From: Neisseria polysaccharea ATCC 43768
GTDB taxonomy: Bacteria; Pseudomonadota; Gammaproteobacteria; Burkholderiales; Neisseriaceae
Length of the DNA: 35,291 nt
Assembly (NCBI GenBank): GCA_000176735.1
Contig: ADBE01000101.1
Span: 1-35,291 of the forward strand
Reading direction: 5' to 3'
The notes below the pieces were generated by a model, which was not told where the DNA came from, did no database searches, and saw only the letters and a list, made by a program, of their open reading frames with translations. Positions 26,584 through 34,357 of the stretch are shown here, piece after piece. Each line of letters starts with the position of its first letter. Position 1 is the first letter of the stretch. The translations under genes were made by a program, and so were the position numbers.

Positions 26584-26850
26584 ATGGCGAAAAAATTCCC
26601 CATATTCCCCAAAAATCCCGAGCGCATCTGCTGGGGGTGCGACAAATATTGCCGCGAAGACGATTTGCAGTGCGGCAACGGCTGCGAGCGCATCCAACAC
26701 CCCATTGAGTTGGACGGGCGCGAGTGGTACAAAAAAGGCGACTGGAGCAACCTCTTGAATGAAGCCCAGCAAATCGAGCTGGGCTTGAAAGAAACCCCGA
26801 AACCCGCCAAACCCCATATCAAACTCCCCCTCAAAAACAAAACCGCCTGA
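26584..26850 (+). CDS. DUF3079 cysteine-rich small protein
   Basis: The 88-residue protein begins with the DUF3079 signature: KKFPIFPKNPERICWGC, then DKYC, a later LQCGNGCER and HPIELDG. Five cysteines in about 25 residues suggest a metal site, likely zinc or iron-sulfur, though this is inferred. The lysine-rich C-terminal tail (KPAKPHIKLPLKNK) extends beyond the domain. There is no signal peptide, so it is probably cytosolic. GAGG lies 10 bases before the ATG. It is a single gene followed by a DUS hairpin. The family has no known function. Confidence 0.85.
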   Translation: MAKKFPIFPKNPERICWGCDKYCREDDLQCGNGCERIQHPIELDGREWYKKGDWSNLLNEAQQIELGLKETPKPAKPHIKLPLKNKTA

Positions 26851-26864
26851 TGCATTCCTATGGA

Positions 26865-26894
26865 AATGCCGTCCGAACAAGCTTCAGACGGCAT
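26865..26894 (+). terminator. imperfect DUS-pair terminator after the DUF3079 gene
   Basis: ATGCCGTCCGAA (26865-26876, one mismatch) pairs with an exact inverse DUS (26883-26894) followed by six T. Confidence 0.8.
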
Positions 26895-26989
26895 TTTTTA
26901 CGGCATACGCACAGGTTTGCCGTTATTCCGCACCTGCCCGAATTTTCAGACAAAACCGCGTCGGCATGCCGACCCACGCCATAATAAGA

Positions 26990-27018
26990 TTGGTGATTGG
27001 ATACGGTAGGGGTAATAC
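26990..27018 (+). promoter_or_regulatory. possible promoter of an orphan short transcript
   Basis: TTGGTG (26990-26995), a 17-base spacer and TAATAC (27013-27018) stand just before a DUS terminator with a T run and no ORF. A transcript would be about 45 bases. Speculative. Confidence 0.25.
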
Positions 27019-27033
27019 CTTGTCAGAAATTAA

Positions 27034-27063
27034 GATGCCGTCTGAAACAATTTCAGACGGCAT
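27034..27063 (+). terminator. DUS-pair terminator without an adjacent gene
   Basis: Inverted DUS (27034-27045 and 27052-27063) with a six-base loop is followed by TTTTATTTTT. The nearest plus-strand gene ends at 26850 and has its own terminator. Confidence 0.75.
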
Positions 27064-27130
27064 TTTTATTTTTGGGCGCGTTTTTTATTCCTGCCTGTTT
27101 TTCCCATGCCGCCGCCTGCCGCGTGCAGGC

Positions 27131-27200
27131 TGTAGGGTAGGCTTCAGCCCACCAATCTCACCATTTCCATCAATCCCACCGTCTCGACCAACTTCATCAC
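27131..27200 (+). repeat. REP-like repeat, copy A
   Basis: Begins TGTAGGGTAGGCTTCAGCC, forming a GGGCTGAAGCC-type hairpin, and continues CACC-rich (ACCATTTCCATCAATCCCACC). It is the inverted partner of copy B. Confidence 0.65.
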
Positions 27201-27289
27201 TTCACAACATCATCGAAAACACATGACATTGTGGGCAAATCGTTGAAACAGTCGTAATCGGCAGGCAGGAATCCCTTTCTTCCGTTTGT

Positions 27290-27368
27290 GTTTTTGAGTT
27301 GATGAAGATGGTGGGAATCGGTTGGGTGTTGGGGTTGGTGGAAATGGTGGGCTGAAGCCCACCCTACA
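27290..27368 (-). repeat. REP-like repeat, copy B
   Basis: On the minus strand it reads TGTAGGGTGGGCTTCAGCC and onward with CCATTTCCACCAACC. The head contains a perfect eight-base stem (27346-27353 with 27356-27363). Copies A and B are about 90-150 bases apart in opposite orientation. Confidence 0.65.
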
Positions 27369-27467
27369 GCTGCCTCCCACCTACGCATTTACCCTGCGCA
27401 AAGCCTTATCCACTATCTTGCAACCTGTCTGACAATCTGTCCTCTCTTACAAAATGCCGAAACTTTT

Positions 27468-29618
27468 TCAGGCTGCATTTTGGGGCTGCCTGTGCGGAAT
27501 TTGTCGGTAGGCGCGGTAGTAGGGTTCGAGCTGTCGGGCGATGAGTTGGAGCTGTTGGAGGAGGATGTGGCTTTGTGTTCCGCTGCTGTGGGTGCGGAGG
27601 GTGTCGAGTTCGCCACGCAGTGTATCCAATGCCGTCTGAAAGTCGTCGGGTTCGGTTTCGGGCAGGTGTTGGAAGATGTGGGCGGTGTGTTCGGCGGCGA
27701 GGTGGAACTGTGCGGTAAAGTCGGGGCTGCATTCTTCATGCATTTCGCTACGGTATGCGCCGAGGGCGGAGATGTAGCCGGTCAGGGCGTAGCCGGTTTT
27801 GAGCAGGGTAAAGCCGGGTTGCAGGCTGTCGGCGAATTTTGCGGGTTCGCTGCTCATGTCGGAAAGGGTGCTGCTGAGGGCGGCGGTGTGTTCGTGGGCG
27901 CGGCGGCGGGTGGCGCGGTATTCGACGTCGTCGCCCGTTTCGCCGCTTTTGAGGCGTTCGGCGATTTTTTCGAGATAGGTGCCGTTGCTGCATACGGCAA
28001 GGGCGGCAGTGCGTTCGAGCGTGAGGTATTTCCAGTCTGGCCATAGGTAGCTGACTGCCGCCCAGGCAAGGGATGCGCCGATAATGGTGTCGATGATGCG
28101 TACGGGCATGGCGGCGTATACGTCCAAACCTGCGAGGGAGAGGCTGGTCAGGGCTTGAATGGTGATGAAGAAGGTGGAGAAACTGTATTTGTAGGTTCGG
28201 GTCATGAAAAAGAGGGTGGTACTGGCGATGACGATCCAGAGTTTGGTTTCGACGGAGGGGGTAAAGTAAGGGACGAGCGAGCCGACGATTACGCCGAGTA
28301 CGGTGCCGGCGATACGTTGGTACACGCGGCTTTTGGTGGCGGTGTAGTTGGGTTGGCAGACGAAAAGGGCGGTCAGTAGTATCCAGTAGCCGAGGTTGAG
28401 GTTGAGGGCTTCGACGATGGTGCAGGCGGCGGCAACGACAAGGGACAGGCGGACGGCATGGCGGAATACGCCCGATTCGAGGTTCAGCTGCGGACGGATT
28501 GTCTGCCAGGTGTTTTTGAAGCTGCCGGTTTCGAGGGCGGCGATGCGGGTGTCGCCCATGCGGTCGTTTTCGGCGGGGGAGTCGCTGTGTTGGAGTTGGC
28601 GGAACTGCTGGTCGACACTGCCGAGGTTGTCGAGAAGGCGGCGCAGGTGGCGGATGTCGGGACTGTCGTTGCCGTCTGAAAGGAGGCGCAGCGATTGGCG
28701 GCAGCCTTCGATGGCGCGGCCGAGGCGTTTGCTGTAAACGTAGTCTTTGCTTGCGCGCAGGGCTTGGGCGGTGTTGCGGCAGGCTTGTCCCTGCATTTCG
28801 AGTAGGCGGTGGATGCGGAAGATGATGTCGGTGTTTTTGAATTTTTCGGACATTTCCTGATAATCGACGTGGGAGGAGCTGATGCGTTCGTGGATGTCTT
28901 GGGCGGCGAAGTAGTAGCGCAGCATTTTGGCGGTGCGCGGGTGGCGGTGTTTGCCGCGAAGGCGGTAAAACAGGGCGGAACGGCATTGGTTGAAGGCGGT
29001 GATGACGCCGGTGTTGCTCATGGCGAGGTCGATGTGGCGGTTGCCTATCCATTCGGCTTCGTCGGGATCGAAAAAGTCGGCTTTGGCTTCGAGGTAGCCG
29101 CCGAGTGCTTCGTAGGCGTTGGCGACGCTTTCTTGGACGGGGCGGTGGGGCAGGACGATTTGGAACAGGAGGATGGCGGTGCTGTACAGTACGGTGCCGC
29201 ACAAAATCATGAAGGGGTTGGTCAGCCAGTAGGTTTCGGGGGTGTAGGTAAGTGTGGTGTAGGTGGCGACGGCGAGTGCGCCGAAGGCGAAGGTGCGGTA
29301 TTTCAGCCCGACCGCGCCCATGATGGTAAAGCCGAAAGTCATCAGGGTCATGGCGAGGATGAAGGGCAGACCTGTGCCGAGCGTGCTTTGCGCGACAAGT
29401 GAGGAGAGGGTGAACAGGGCGACGGTGGCGATGATGTTTTTCAGCCGTCCGGTCAGGCGGTTGTCCAAATCGACCAGGCCGCCGGCGATGATGCCGAGTA
29501 CGAAGGGCATGGCGAGCTTGGGTTCACCTAGCTGCCAGACGATGGAGGCGGCGGTAAAGACGCTGGCGAAAACGGGAAGCGAGGTAATGAGCAGAGGCTT
29601 GAGGAGTGGGGTTTTCAT
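27468..29618 (-). CDS. FUSC/YccS-family inner-membrane protein
   Basis: The 716-residue protein has two blocks of about six helices each (residues ~10-160 and ~395-530) separated by a helical cytoplasmic domain. This is the layout of the YccS/YhfK branch of the FUSC family. The second block has NLGYWILLTALFVCQPNYTATKSRVYQRIAGTVLG, the conserved fusaric-acid-resistance signature. Relatives are thought to be exporters of aromatic acids or helpers of efflux; no substrate is shown. The start MKTPLLKPLL lacks a strong ribosome site. There is no partner membrane-fusion gene next to it. A DUS at 27629 and a DUS core at 28671 lie in the coding region. Confidence 0.88.
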   Translation of the reverse strand: MKTPLLKPLLITSLPVFASVFTAASIVWQLGEPKLAMPFVLGIIAGGLVDLDNRLTGRLKNIIATVALFTLSSLVAQSTLGTGLPFILAMTLMTFGFTIMGAVGLKYRTFAFGALAVATYTTLTYTPETYWLTNPFMILCGTVLYSTAILLFQIVLPHRPVQESVANAYEALGGYLEAKADFFDPDEAEWIGNRHIDLAMSNTGVITAFNQCRSALFYRLRGKHRHPRTAKMLRYYFAAQDIHERISSSHVDYQEMSEKFKNTDIIFRIHRLLEMQGQACRNTAQALRASKDYVYSKRLGRAIEGCRQSLRLLSDGNDSPDIRHLRRLLDNLGSVDQQFRQLQHSDSPAENDRMGDTRIAALETGSFKNTWQTIRPQLNLESGVFRHAVRLSLVVAAACTIVEALNLNLGYWILLTALFVCQPNYTATKSRVYQRIAGTVLGVIVGSLVPYFTPSVETKLWIVIASTTLFFMTRTYKYSFSTFFITIQALTSLSLAGLDVYAAMPVRIIDTIIGASLAWAAVSYLWPDWKYLTLERTAALAVCSNGTYLEKIAERLKSGETGDDVEYRATRRRAHEHTAALSSTLSDMSSEPAKFADSLQPGFTLLKTGYALTGYISALGAYRSEMHEECSPDFTAQFHLAAEHTAHIFQHLPETEPDDFQTALDTLRGELDTLRTHSSGTQSHILLQQLQLIARQLEPYYRAYRQIPHRQPQNAA
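27629..27640 (+). repeat. DUS inside the FUSC gene
   Basis: Exact 12-mer in the antisense orientation of the coding sequence. Confidence 0.9.
28671..28680 (+). repeat. DUS core (10-mer) inside the FUSC gene
   Basis: GCCGTCTGAA preceded by TT instead of AT. Confidence 0.75.
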
Positions 29619-29682
29619 GGTTTTACCGGTTTATTGTTATGAAGTGAATAAAGTGTAGCACATGAATGGGGCGGATAAAATC

Positions 29683-29721
29683 ATGCCGTCTGAAAACGGG
29701 GATGCGGTTTTCAGACGGCAT
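29683..29721 (-). terminator. DUS-pair terminator after pilU
   Basis: Inverted DUS (29683-29694 and 29710-29721), extended to an AAAACGGGGATGCGGTTTT loop stem, begins 13 bases past the pilU stop. Confidence 0.85.
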
Positions 29722-29734
29722 TGGGTTTTGCGGA

Positions 29735-30961
29735 TTAGGAAACGAGGTTGAGACCGTTGACCCTGTCGTAAAGGAGTTCGGGCATTTTGCCTTCTTCGTA
29801 CAGTTGGATGTGCAGGCGCAGGTTGTTGGCGGAAACGGACTGGCGCAGGGCTTCTTCGTAACTGATGATGCCGTGACGGTACAGTTCGAAAAGGTTTTGG
29901 TCCATCGTCTGCATTCCGTCGGTTTTGGCGGTTTCCATGATTTTATTGATGTTCATCAGGTCGCCCTTCAGGATGAAGTCTTGGATGGCGGGTGTGTTGA
30001 TGAGCAAATCGACAACCGCCGTCCTGCCCGTTTTGTCTTTTTTGAGGGCGAGGCGTTGGCAGATGATGCCGGTCAGGTTGAGGGCGATGTCGATCAGTAT
30101 TTGCTTGTGCTGTTCTTTGGGGTAGAAGTTGAGTATGCGTTCGAGCGACTGTGGCGCGGTGTTGGCGTGGAGCGTAAAAATGCACAGGTGGCCGGTTTGG
30201 GCGAGCTGCATCGCGTATTCCATATTTTCCCTGCTGCGGACTTCGCCGATGCAGACCACGTCGGGGGACTGGCGCATAGCGTTTTGTACCGCCGTCTGCC
30301 AGTTTATGGTGTCGACGCCGATTTCGCGCTGGGTAAAGATGCAGCGGCGCGGTTTGTAGATAAACTCAATCGGGTCTTCGATGGTAACGATATGGCCGGG
30401 CAGGGTTTTGTTGCGGTGTTCGAGCATAGTCGCCATCGTGGTGGATTTGCCCGAACCGGTAGGCCCGACGATAATCAGTAGCCCGCGCGGTGCGACGGCG
30501 AGGTCTTTGAGTTTTTCGGGCAGGCCCAATTCCTGCATTTGTGGGATGATGTGGTTGATGCGCCGCAAAACCAAACCTGCGTGGCCTTGGCTGTGGTAGG
30601 CGTTGGCGCGGTAGCGCGTGCCGCTGCGCGATTGGACGGAGTAGTTGATTTCGCCGTCGCGCCGGAATATTTCCGATTGTTCGGCATTCATCGTCGATGC
30701 GGTGATGGCGGCGGTTTCCTCGCCCGTCAGAGCCTTTTGCGGCTGCGGGGTTAATGCGCCGTTGATTTTCAACGAGGGCGGGAATCCTTTGCTGATAAGG
30801 ATGTCGGACGCGCTTTGCGCTTCTGCGGTTTCGCACAGGCGGTCGAGCAGCGGGTGGAGGTGTGCGCCGATTTCGGCCGGGGTTTCGGATCGGCTTTGTT
30901 TTTTTTGAGAATACACTTGAACCATTTCGTCCAAGATGTCGTGCAGGTTATTGGTACTCAT
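29735..30961 (-). CDS. pilU: type IV pilus retraction ATPase homologue PilU
   Basis: PilU is a hexameric secretion-type ATPase that assists PilT in pilus retraction and affects adhesion. The 408-residue product has the Walker A GPTGSGKST, a Walker B region DVVCIGEVRSRENM, and the His box (TGHLCIFTLHANTA). In place of the PilT C-terminal AIRNLIRE motif it has IQDFILKGD, which marks it as PilU. The C-terminus extends further than in PilT. It lies 163 bases downstream of pilT on the same strand and probably shares its transcript. The ribosome site is weak (GAAG). Confidence 0.95.
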   Translation of the reverse strand: MSTNNLHDILDEMVQVYSQKKQSRSETPAEIGAHLHPLLDRLCETAEAQSASDILISKGFPPSLKINGALTPQPQKALTGEETAAITASTMNAEQSEIFRRDGEINYSVQSRSGTRYRANAYHSQGHAGLVLRRINHIIPQMQELGLPEKLKDLAVAPRGLLIIVGPTGSGKSTTMATMLEHRNKTLPGHIVTIEDPIEFIYKPRRCIFTQREIGVDTINWQTAVQNAMRQSPDVVCIGEVRSRENMEYAMQLAQTGHLCIFTLHANTAPQSLERILNFYPKEQHKQILIDIALNLTGIICQRLALKKDKTGRTAVVDLLINTPAIQDFILKGDLMNINKIMETAKTDGMQTMDQNLFELYRHGIISYEEALRQSVSANNLRLHIQLYEEGKMPELLYDRVNGLNLVS

Positions 30962-31124
30962 CGTTAACTTCTTTTCAGTTTAAGCCTTGTAGTTTGCGGC
31001 GGCAGGTTTCAACAGGAAGGCGGACGCTTCCTGTTCGGAAGGGTATGCCGGGCTGGATGTCGCGTCCCACCCCGCGTGTTTGCGCCTTGTTTTCCCGCCG
31101 GTATGGTCGGAAGGCGGTTGTGTG

Positions 31125-32168
31125 TCAGAAACTCATACTTTCGCTGTTTTGCGCGCGTTTGCGTGCAACTTCAGGTGCGATCAGCCCTTGGCGCACCAGC
31201 GATTGCAGCGACTGGTCCATCGTCTGCATACCGCTCGCCTGCCCGGTTTGCAGGACGGAGTTAATCTGCGCGATTTTGTTTTCGCGGATGAGGTTGCGGA
31301 CGGCGGGGTTGGAAATCAGGATTTCGTGCGAGGCGACACGGCCGTTGCCGTCGCGCGTTTTCAGCAGGTTTTGGGAGATGACGGCGGTCAGCGATTCGGA
31401 CAGCATAGAGCGCACCATTTCCTTTTCCCCCGCAGGGAATACGTCCACGATACGGTCGACGGTTTTTGCCGCGCCGGTCGTGTGCAGCGTGCCGAAAACT
31501 AAGTGTCCGGTTTCGGCGGCGGTCAGTGCCAAGCCGATGGTTTCGGGGTCGCGCATCTCGCCGACAAGGATAACGTCGGGGTCTTCGCGCAATGCGGAAC
31601 TCAGCGCGTTGGCGAAACTGAGGGTGTGCTGGTGCAGCTCGCGCTGGTTAATCAGGGATTTTTTGCTTTGGTGGACGAATTCGATCGGGTCTTCGATGGT
31701 CAGGATGTGTGCCGGCTGGGTTTCATTGATGTAGTTGATCATCGCGGCAAGCGTGGTCGATTTGCCCGAACCGGTAGGGCCGGTAACCAATACCATACCG
31801 CGCGGCGATTCTGCGATTTTTTGGAAAATGCGCGGGGCTTTCAATTCTTCCAGCGATAAGACGGTACTGGGAATGGTGCGGAATACGGCGGCGGGGCCGC
31901 GGCCGGTGTTGAAGGCGTTGACGCGGAATCGGGCGACGTTGGGCAGTTCGAACGAGAAGTCGACTTCTAAGTTTTGCTGGTAGATTTTCCGCTGATGGTC
32001 GTTCATCACCGAAGTTACCATATTGCCGACCTCTTCCGCGCTCATTTCGGGAAGGTTGATGCGCCGCATATCGCCGTGAACCCGAATCATAGGAGATATG
32101 CCCGAACTCAGGTGAAGGTCGGATGCTTTGTTTTTAACGCCGAAGGCGAGTAAGTCGGTAATCTGCAT
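31125..32168 (-). CDS. pilT: type IV pilus retraction ATPase PilT
   Basis: PilT drives pilus retraction, twitching motility and DNA uptake during transformation, which matches the DUS-rich genome. The 347-residue product has an N-terminal PAS-like domain and the ATPase core with GPTGSGKST, DVILVGEMRDPET (Walker B with the catalytic Glu) and TGHLVFGTLHTTGA. The C-terminal motif AVRNLIRENK is present. Length is normal for PilT. It is divergent from yggS. No strong ribosome site precedes the ATG (CCCATTATG). The pilin gene itself is not in this window. Confidence 0.97.
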   Translation of the reverse strand: MQITDLLAFGVKNKASDLHLSSGISPMIRVHGDMRRINLPEMSAEEVGNMVTSVMNDHQRKIYQQNLEVDFSFELPNVARFRVNAFNTGRGPAAVFRTIPSTVLSLEELKAPRIFQKIAESPRGMVLVTGPTGSGKSTTLAAMINYINETQPAHILTIEDPIEFVHQSKKSLINQRELHQHTLSFANALSSALREDPDVILVGEMRDPETIGLALTAAETGHLVFGTLHTTGAAKTVDRIVDVFPAGEKEMVRSMLSESLTAVISQNLLKTRDGNGRVASHEILISNPAVRNLIRENKIAQINSVLQTGQASGMQTMDQSLQSLVRQGLIAPEVARKRAQNSESMSF

Positions 32169-32183
32169 AATGGGATATTGTCC

Positions 32184-32191
32184 AGTATAAT
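32184..32191. promoter_or_regulatory. possible divergent -10 sequences between pilT and yggS
   Basis: AGTATAAT reads TATAAT on the plus strand (32186-32191) and TATACT on the minus strand (32184-32189). It lies in the 113-base gap between the divergent genes. Neither direction has a good -35, so the assignment is tentative. Confidence 0.35.
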
Positions 32192-32281
32192 GTTTGGGTC
32201 GTTCGGTGTTTCCTACTTCTGAATTTTACTGCCCTGATTCTTGGGATTCAACTATTTAAGCATTTTTACCGGGGATAATTT

Positions 32282-32968
32282 ATGACGGTTTTGCAAGAAC
32301 GTTATCGGGAGGTGTCCGACCGTATCGGGAAATTGGTTCTGCAGGCAGGCAGGAAGCCGCATTCTGTCAGCCTGATTGCCGTCGGTAAGACTTTCCCTTC
32401 AGACGGCATCCGCGAAGTTTACGCCGCCGGACAGCGTGATTTCGGCGAGAACTATATTCAGGAGTGGTACGGCAAAACGGAGGAATTGGCGGATTTGACC
32501 GACATTGTGTGGCACGTCATCGGCGATGTGCAGTCCAATAAAACCAAATTTGTCGCCGAACGCGCGCATTGGGTGCATACCGTATGCCGTCTGAAGACCG
32601 CCGTCCGGCTGAGCAGGCAGCGTCCTTCCTCAATGCCGCCCTTGCAGGTGTGTATCGAGGTGAACATTGCGGGCGAGGCGGCAAAACACGGTGTCGCGCC
32701 CGAAGAAGCGGTCGCGCTTGCCGTGGAAGTGGCGAAGCTGCCCAACCTTGTCGTGCGCGGACTGATGTGCGTTGCCAAAGCCAACAGCAGTGAAACGGAG
32801 TTGAAAACCCAGTTTCAGACCATGCAAAAGTTGCTTGCCGACCTCAATACGGCTGGCGTTAAGGCGGACGTGCTGTCTATGGGGATGTCGGACGATATGC
32901 CTGCCGCCATTGAGTGCGGTGCGACACATGTCCGTATCGGCAGCGCGATTTTCGGGAAAAGGGGATGA
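32282..32968 (+). CDS. yggS: YggS/PLPBP-family pyridoxal phosphate homeostasis protein
   Basis: This cytosolic PLP-binding protein has no known catalytic activity and buffers vitamin B6 and amino-acid metabolism. The 228-residue product has the cofactor lysine in LIAVGKTFPSD, FGENYIQEW, WHVIGDVQSNK and the phosphate-binding end VLSMGMSDDM with THVRIGSAIFGKR. The stop overlaps the start of the next lipoprotein gene (ATGATG). The neighbour proC is a classic partner of yggS in many bacteria. Two DUS lie in the coding sequence. Confidence 0.96.
   Translation: MTVLQERYREVSDRIGKLVLQAGRKPHSVSLIAVGKTFPSDGIREVYAAGQRDFGENYIQEWYGKTEELADLTDIVWHVIGDVQSNKTKFVAERAHWVHTVCRLKTAVRLSRQRPSSMPPLQVCIEVNIAGEAAKHGVAPEEAVALAVEVAKLPNLVVRGLMCVAKANSSETELKTQFQTMQKLLADLNTAGVKADVLSMGMSDDMPAAIECGATHVRIGSAIFGKRG
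32398..32409 (-). repeat. DUS inside yggS
   Basis: Exact 12-mer; the coding strand reads FPSDGIR across it. Confidence 0.9.
32584..32595 (+). repeat. DUS inside yggS, opposite orientation
   Basis: Exact 12-mer; the coding strand reads VCRLK across it. Confidence 0.9.
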
Positions 32969-33372
32969 TGGAAATTAGGGCAATAAAAACGGCAATGGCT
33001 GCGTTGCTTGCATTTACGGTTGCAGGCTGCCGGCTGGCGGGGTGGTATGAGTGTTCGTCCCTGTCCGGCTGGTGTAAGCCGAGAAAACCTGCCGCCATCG
33101 ATTTTTGGGATATTGGCGGCGAGAGTCCGCCGTCTTTAGAGGACTACGAGATACCGCTTTCAGACGGCAATCGTTCCGTCAGGGCAAACGAATATGAATC
33201 CGCACAACAATCTTACTTTTACAGGAAAATAGGGAAGTTTGAAGCCTGCGGGTTGGATTGGCGTACGCGTGACGGCAAACCTTTGATTGAGACGTTCAAA
33301 CAGGAAGGTTTTGATTGTTTGAAAAAGCAGGGGTTGCGGCGCAACGGCCTGTCCGAGCGCGTCCGATGGTAA
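32965..33372 (+). CDS. small hypothetical lipoprotein
   Basis: The 135-residue product has a lipobox VAGC (Cys at residue 21-22) after a short hydrophobic helix. The mature part has the aromatic-rich segment WYECSSLSGWCKPRK, then a polar domain with IGKFEACGLDWRTRDGKP and a terminal FDCLKKQGL. Four cysteines after the lipid anchor suggest two disulfides. Two adjacent ATGs (32965 and 32968) overlap the yggS stop, so translation is coupled. It lies between yggS and proC and probably shares their operon, but nothing ties it to proline or PLP metabolism. I do not recognise a function. Confidence 0.8.
   Translation: MMEIRAIKTAMAALLAFTVAGCRLAGWYECSSLSGWCKPRKPAAIDFWDIGGESPPSLEDYEIPLSDGNRSVRANEYESAQQSYFYRKIGKFEACGLDWRTRDGKPLIETFKQEGFDCLKKQGLRRNGLSERVRW
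33159..33170 (-). repeat. DUS variant inside the hypothetical lipoprotein gene
   Basis: TTGCCGTCTGAA on the minus strand; the 10-mer core is intact. Confidence 0.75.
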
Positions 33373-33420
33373 AAAATTGGGAATGAATTTAGTAAGGTAA
33401 TTTTGAATAGGGTAGAAATA

Positions 33421-34212
33421 ATGAATGTTTATTTTCTCGGCGGCGGCAATATGGCGGCTGCCGTTGCGGGCGGATTGGTCAAACAAGGCGGTTACCGCAT
33501 CCATATTGCCAACCGGGGTGCGGAAAAGCGCGAACGTTTGCAAAAAGAGTTGGGTGTCGAAACTTCTGAAACCCTGCCGGAGCTTCATTCCGACGATGTT
33601 TTAATCCTTGCCGTCAAGCCGCAGGATATGGAAGCCGCGTGCAAAAATATCCGCACCAACGGCGCATTGGTGCTTTCTGTCGCAGCTGGATTGTCAGTCG
33701 GTACGCTTAGCCGTTACCTCGGGGGAACACGCCGCATTGTCCGGGTTATGCCGAATACGCCCGGGAAAATAGGACTGGGTGTATCCGGTATGTATGCCGA
33801 AGCGGAAGTATCGGAAACAGACTGTAAGATTGCCGATCGAATCATGAAATCTGTCGGTTTGACCGTTTGGTTGGAAGATGAAGCGCAAATGCACAGCATC
33901 ACCGGCATCAGCGGCAGCGGACCGGCTTATGTGTTTTATCTGCTGGATGCTTTGCAGAATGCCGCCATCCGACAAGGGTTTGATATGGCAGAAGCACGTG
34001 CACTCAGCCTGGCAACATTTAAAGGAGCGGTTGCTCTTGCCGAACAGACGGGTGAAGATTTCGAGAAGCTTCAAAAAAATGTAACGTCAAAAGGCGGGAC
34101 AACCCACGAAGCCGTGGAAGCCTTCAGACGGCATCGTGTCGCCGAAGCCATAAGTGAGGGCGTTTGTGCCTGTGTGCGCCGTTCGCAGGAAATGGAACGG
34201 CAATATCAATAA
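33421..34212 (+). CDS. proC: pyrroline-5-carboxylate reductase
   Basis: ProC performs the last step of proline synthesis, reducing pyrroline-5-carboxylate with NAD(P)H. The 263-residue product has the Rossmann motif FLGGGNMAAAV at the N-terminus, LAVKPQD, VRVMPNTP and the C-terminal TSKGGTTHEAVEAF signature. ATG 33421 is chosen because the longer frame needs a TTG six codons earlier, with no family similarity in the extra residues. AGGG lies upstream. A DUS near the end (34123-34134) encodes the AFRRHR segment. Confidence 0.96.
   Translation: MNVYFLGGGNMAAAVAGGLVKQGGYRIHIANRGAEKRERLQKELGVETSETLPELHSDDVLILAVKPQDMEAACKNIRTNGALVLSVAAGLSVGTLSRYLGGTRRIVRVMPNTPGKIGLGVSGMYAEAEVSETDCKIADRIMKSVGLTVWLEDEAQMHSITGISGSGPAYVFYLLDALQNAAIRQGFDMAEARALSLATFKGAVALAEQTGEDFEKLQKNVTSKGGTTHEAVEAFRRHRVAEAISEGVCACVRRSQEMERQYQ
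34123..34134 (-). repeat. DUS inside proC
   Basis: Exact 12-mer on the antisense strand of the coding sequence. Confidence 0.9.
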
Positions 34213-34243
34213 TGTAAAGAAAATAAAAAACCAATCCAAAACG

Positions 34244-34252
34244 TGTTATGAT
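34244..34252 (+). promoter_or_regulatory. extended -10 promoter of dksA
   Basis: TGTTATGAT fits the extended -10 pattern (TG-N-TATGAT). Transcription would start near 34259, giving a leader of about 100 bases before dksA. Confidence 0.5.
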
Positions 34253-34254
34253 GC

Positions 34255-34332
34255 GCGTTTTCAAAAACGCCTTAGGCAATAAGCCTTATAAAAATCAAAG
34301 GAATAAAGCCACTTTGTGGTGCTTTGTTTTTT
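34255..34332 (+). promoter_or_regulatory. structured dksA leader with terminator-like hairpin
   Basis: The leader holds a perfect hairpin GCGTTTT-CA-AAAACGC (34255-34270), then a short AGGC-GCCT stem. A third stem (AAAGC, CAC with GTG, GCTTT; 34305-34325) is followed by GTTTTTT (34326-34332). The last one looks like an intrinsic terminator 26 bases before the dksA start, so it may attenuate dksA or end proC transcripts. Confidence 0.5.
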
Positions 34333-34357
34333 GCGGTGAACCGAGAGGACATACATT

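Larger units (their letters stand above)
26895..27467. other. 573-base gene-free, repeat-rich gap
   Basis: No ORF here resembles a known protein. Contents are a 14-base perfect palindrome (GTCGGCATGCCGAC, 26960-26973), a possible promoter at 26990-27018, a DUS-pair terminator at 27034-27063, and two inverted REP-like copies at about 27131-27200 and 27290-27368. It probably arose by repeat accumulation or loss of a gene. Confidence 0.7.
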
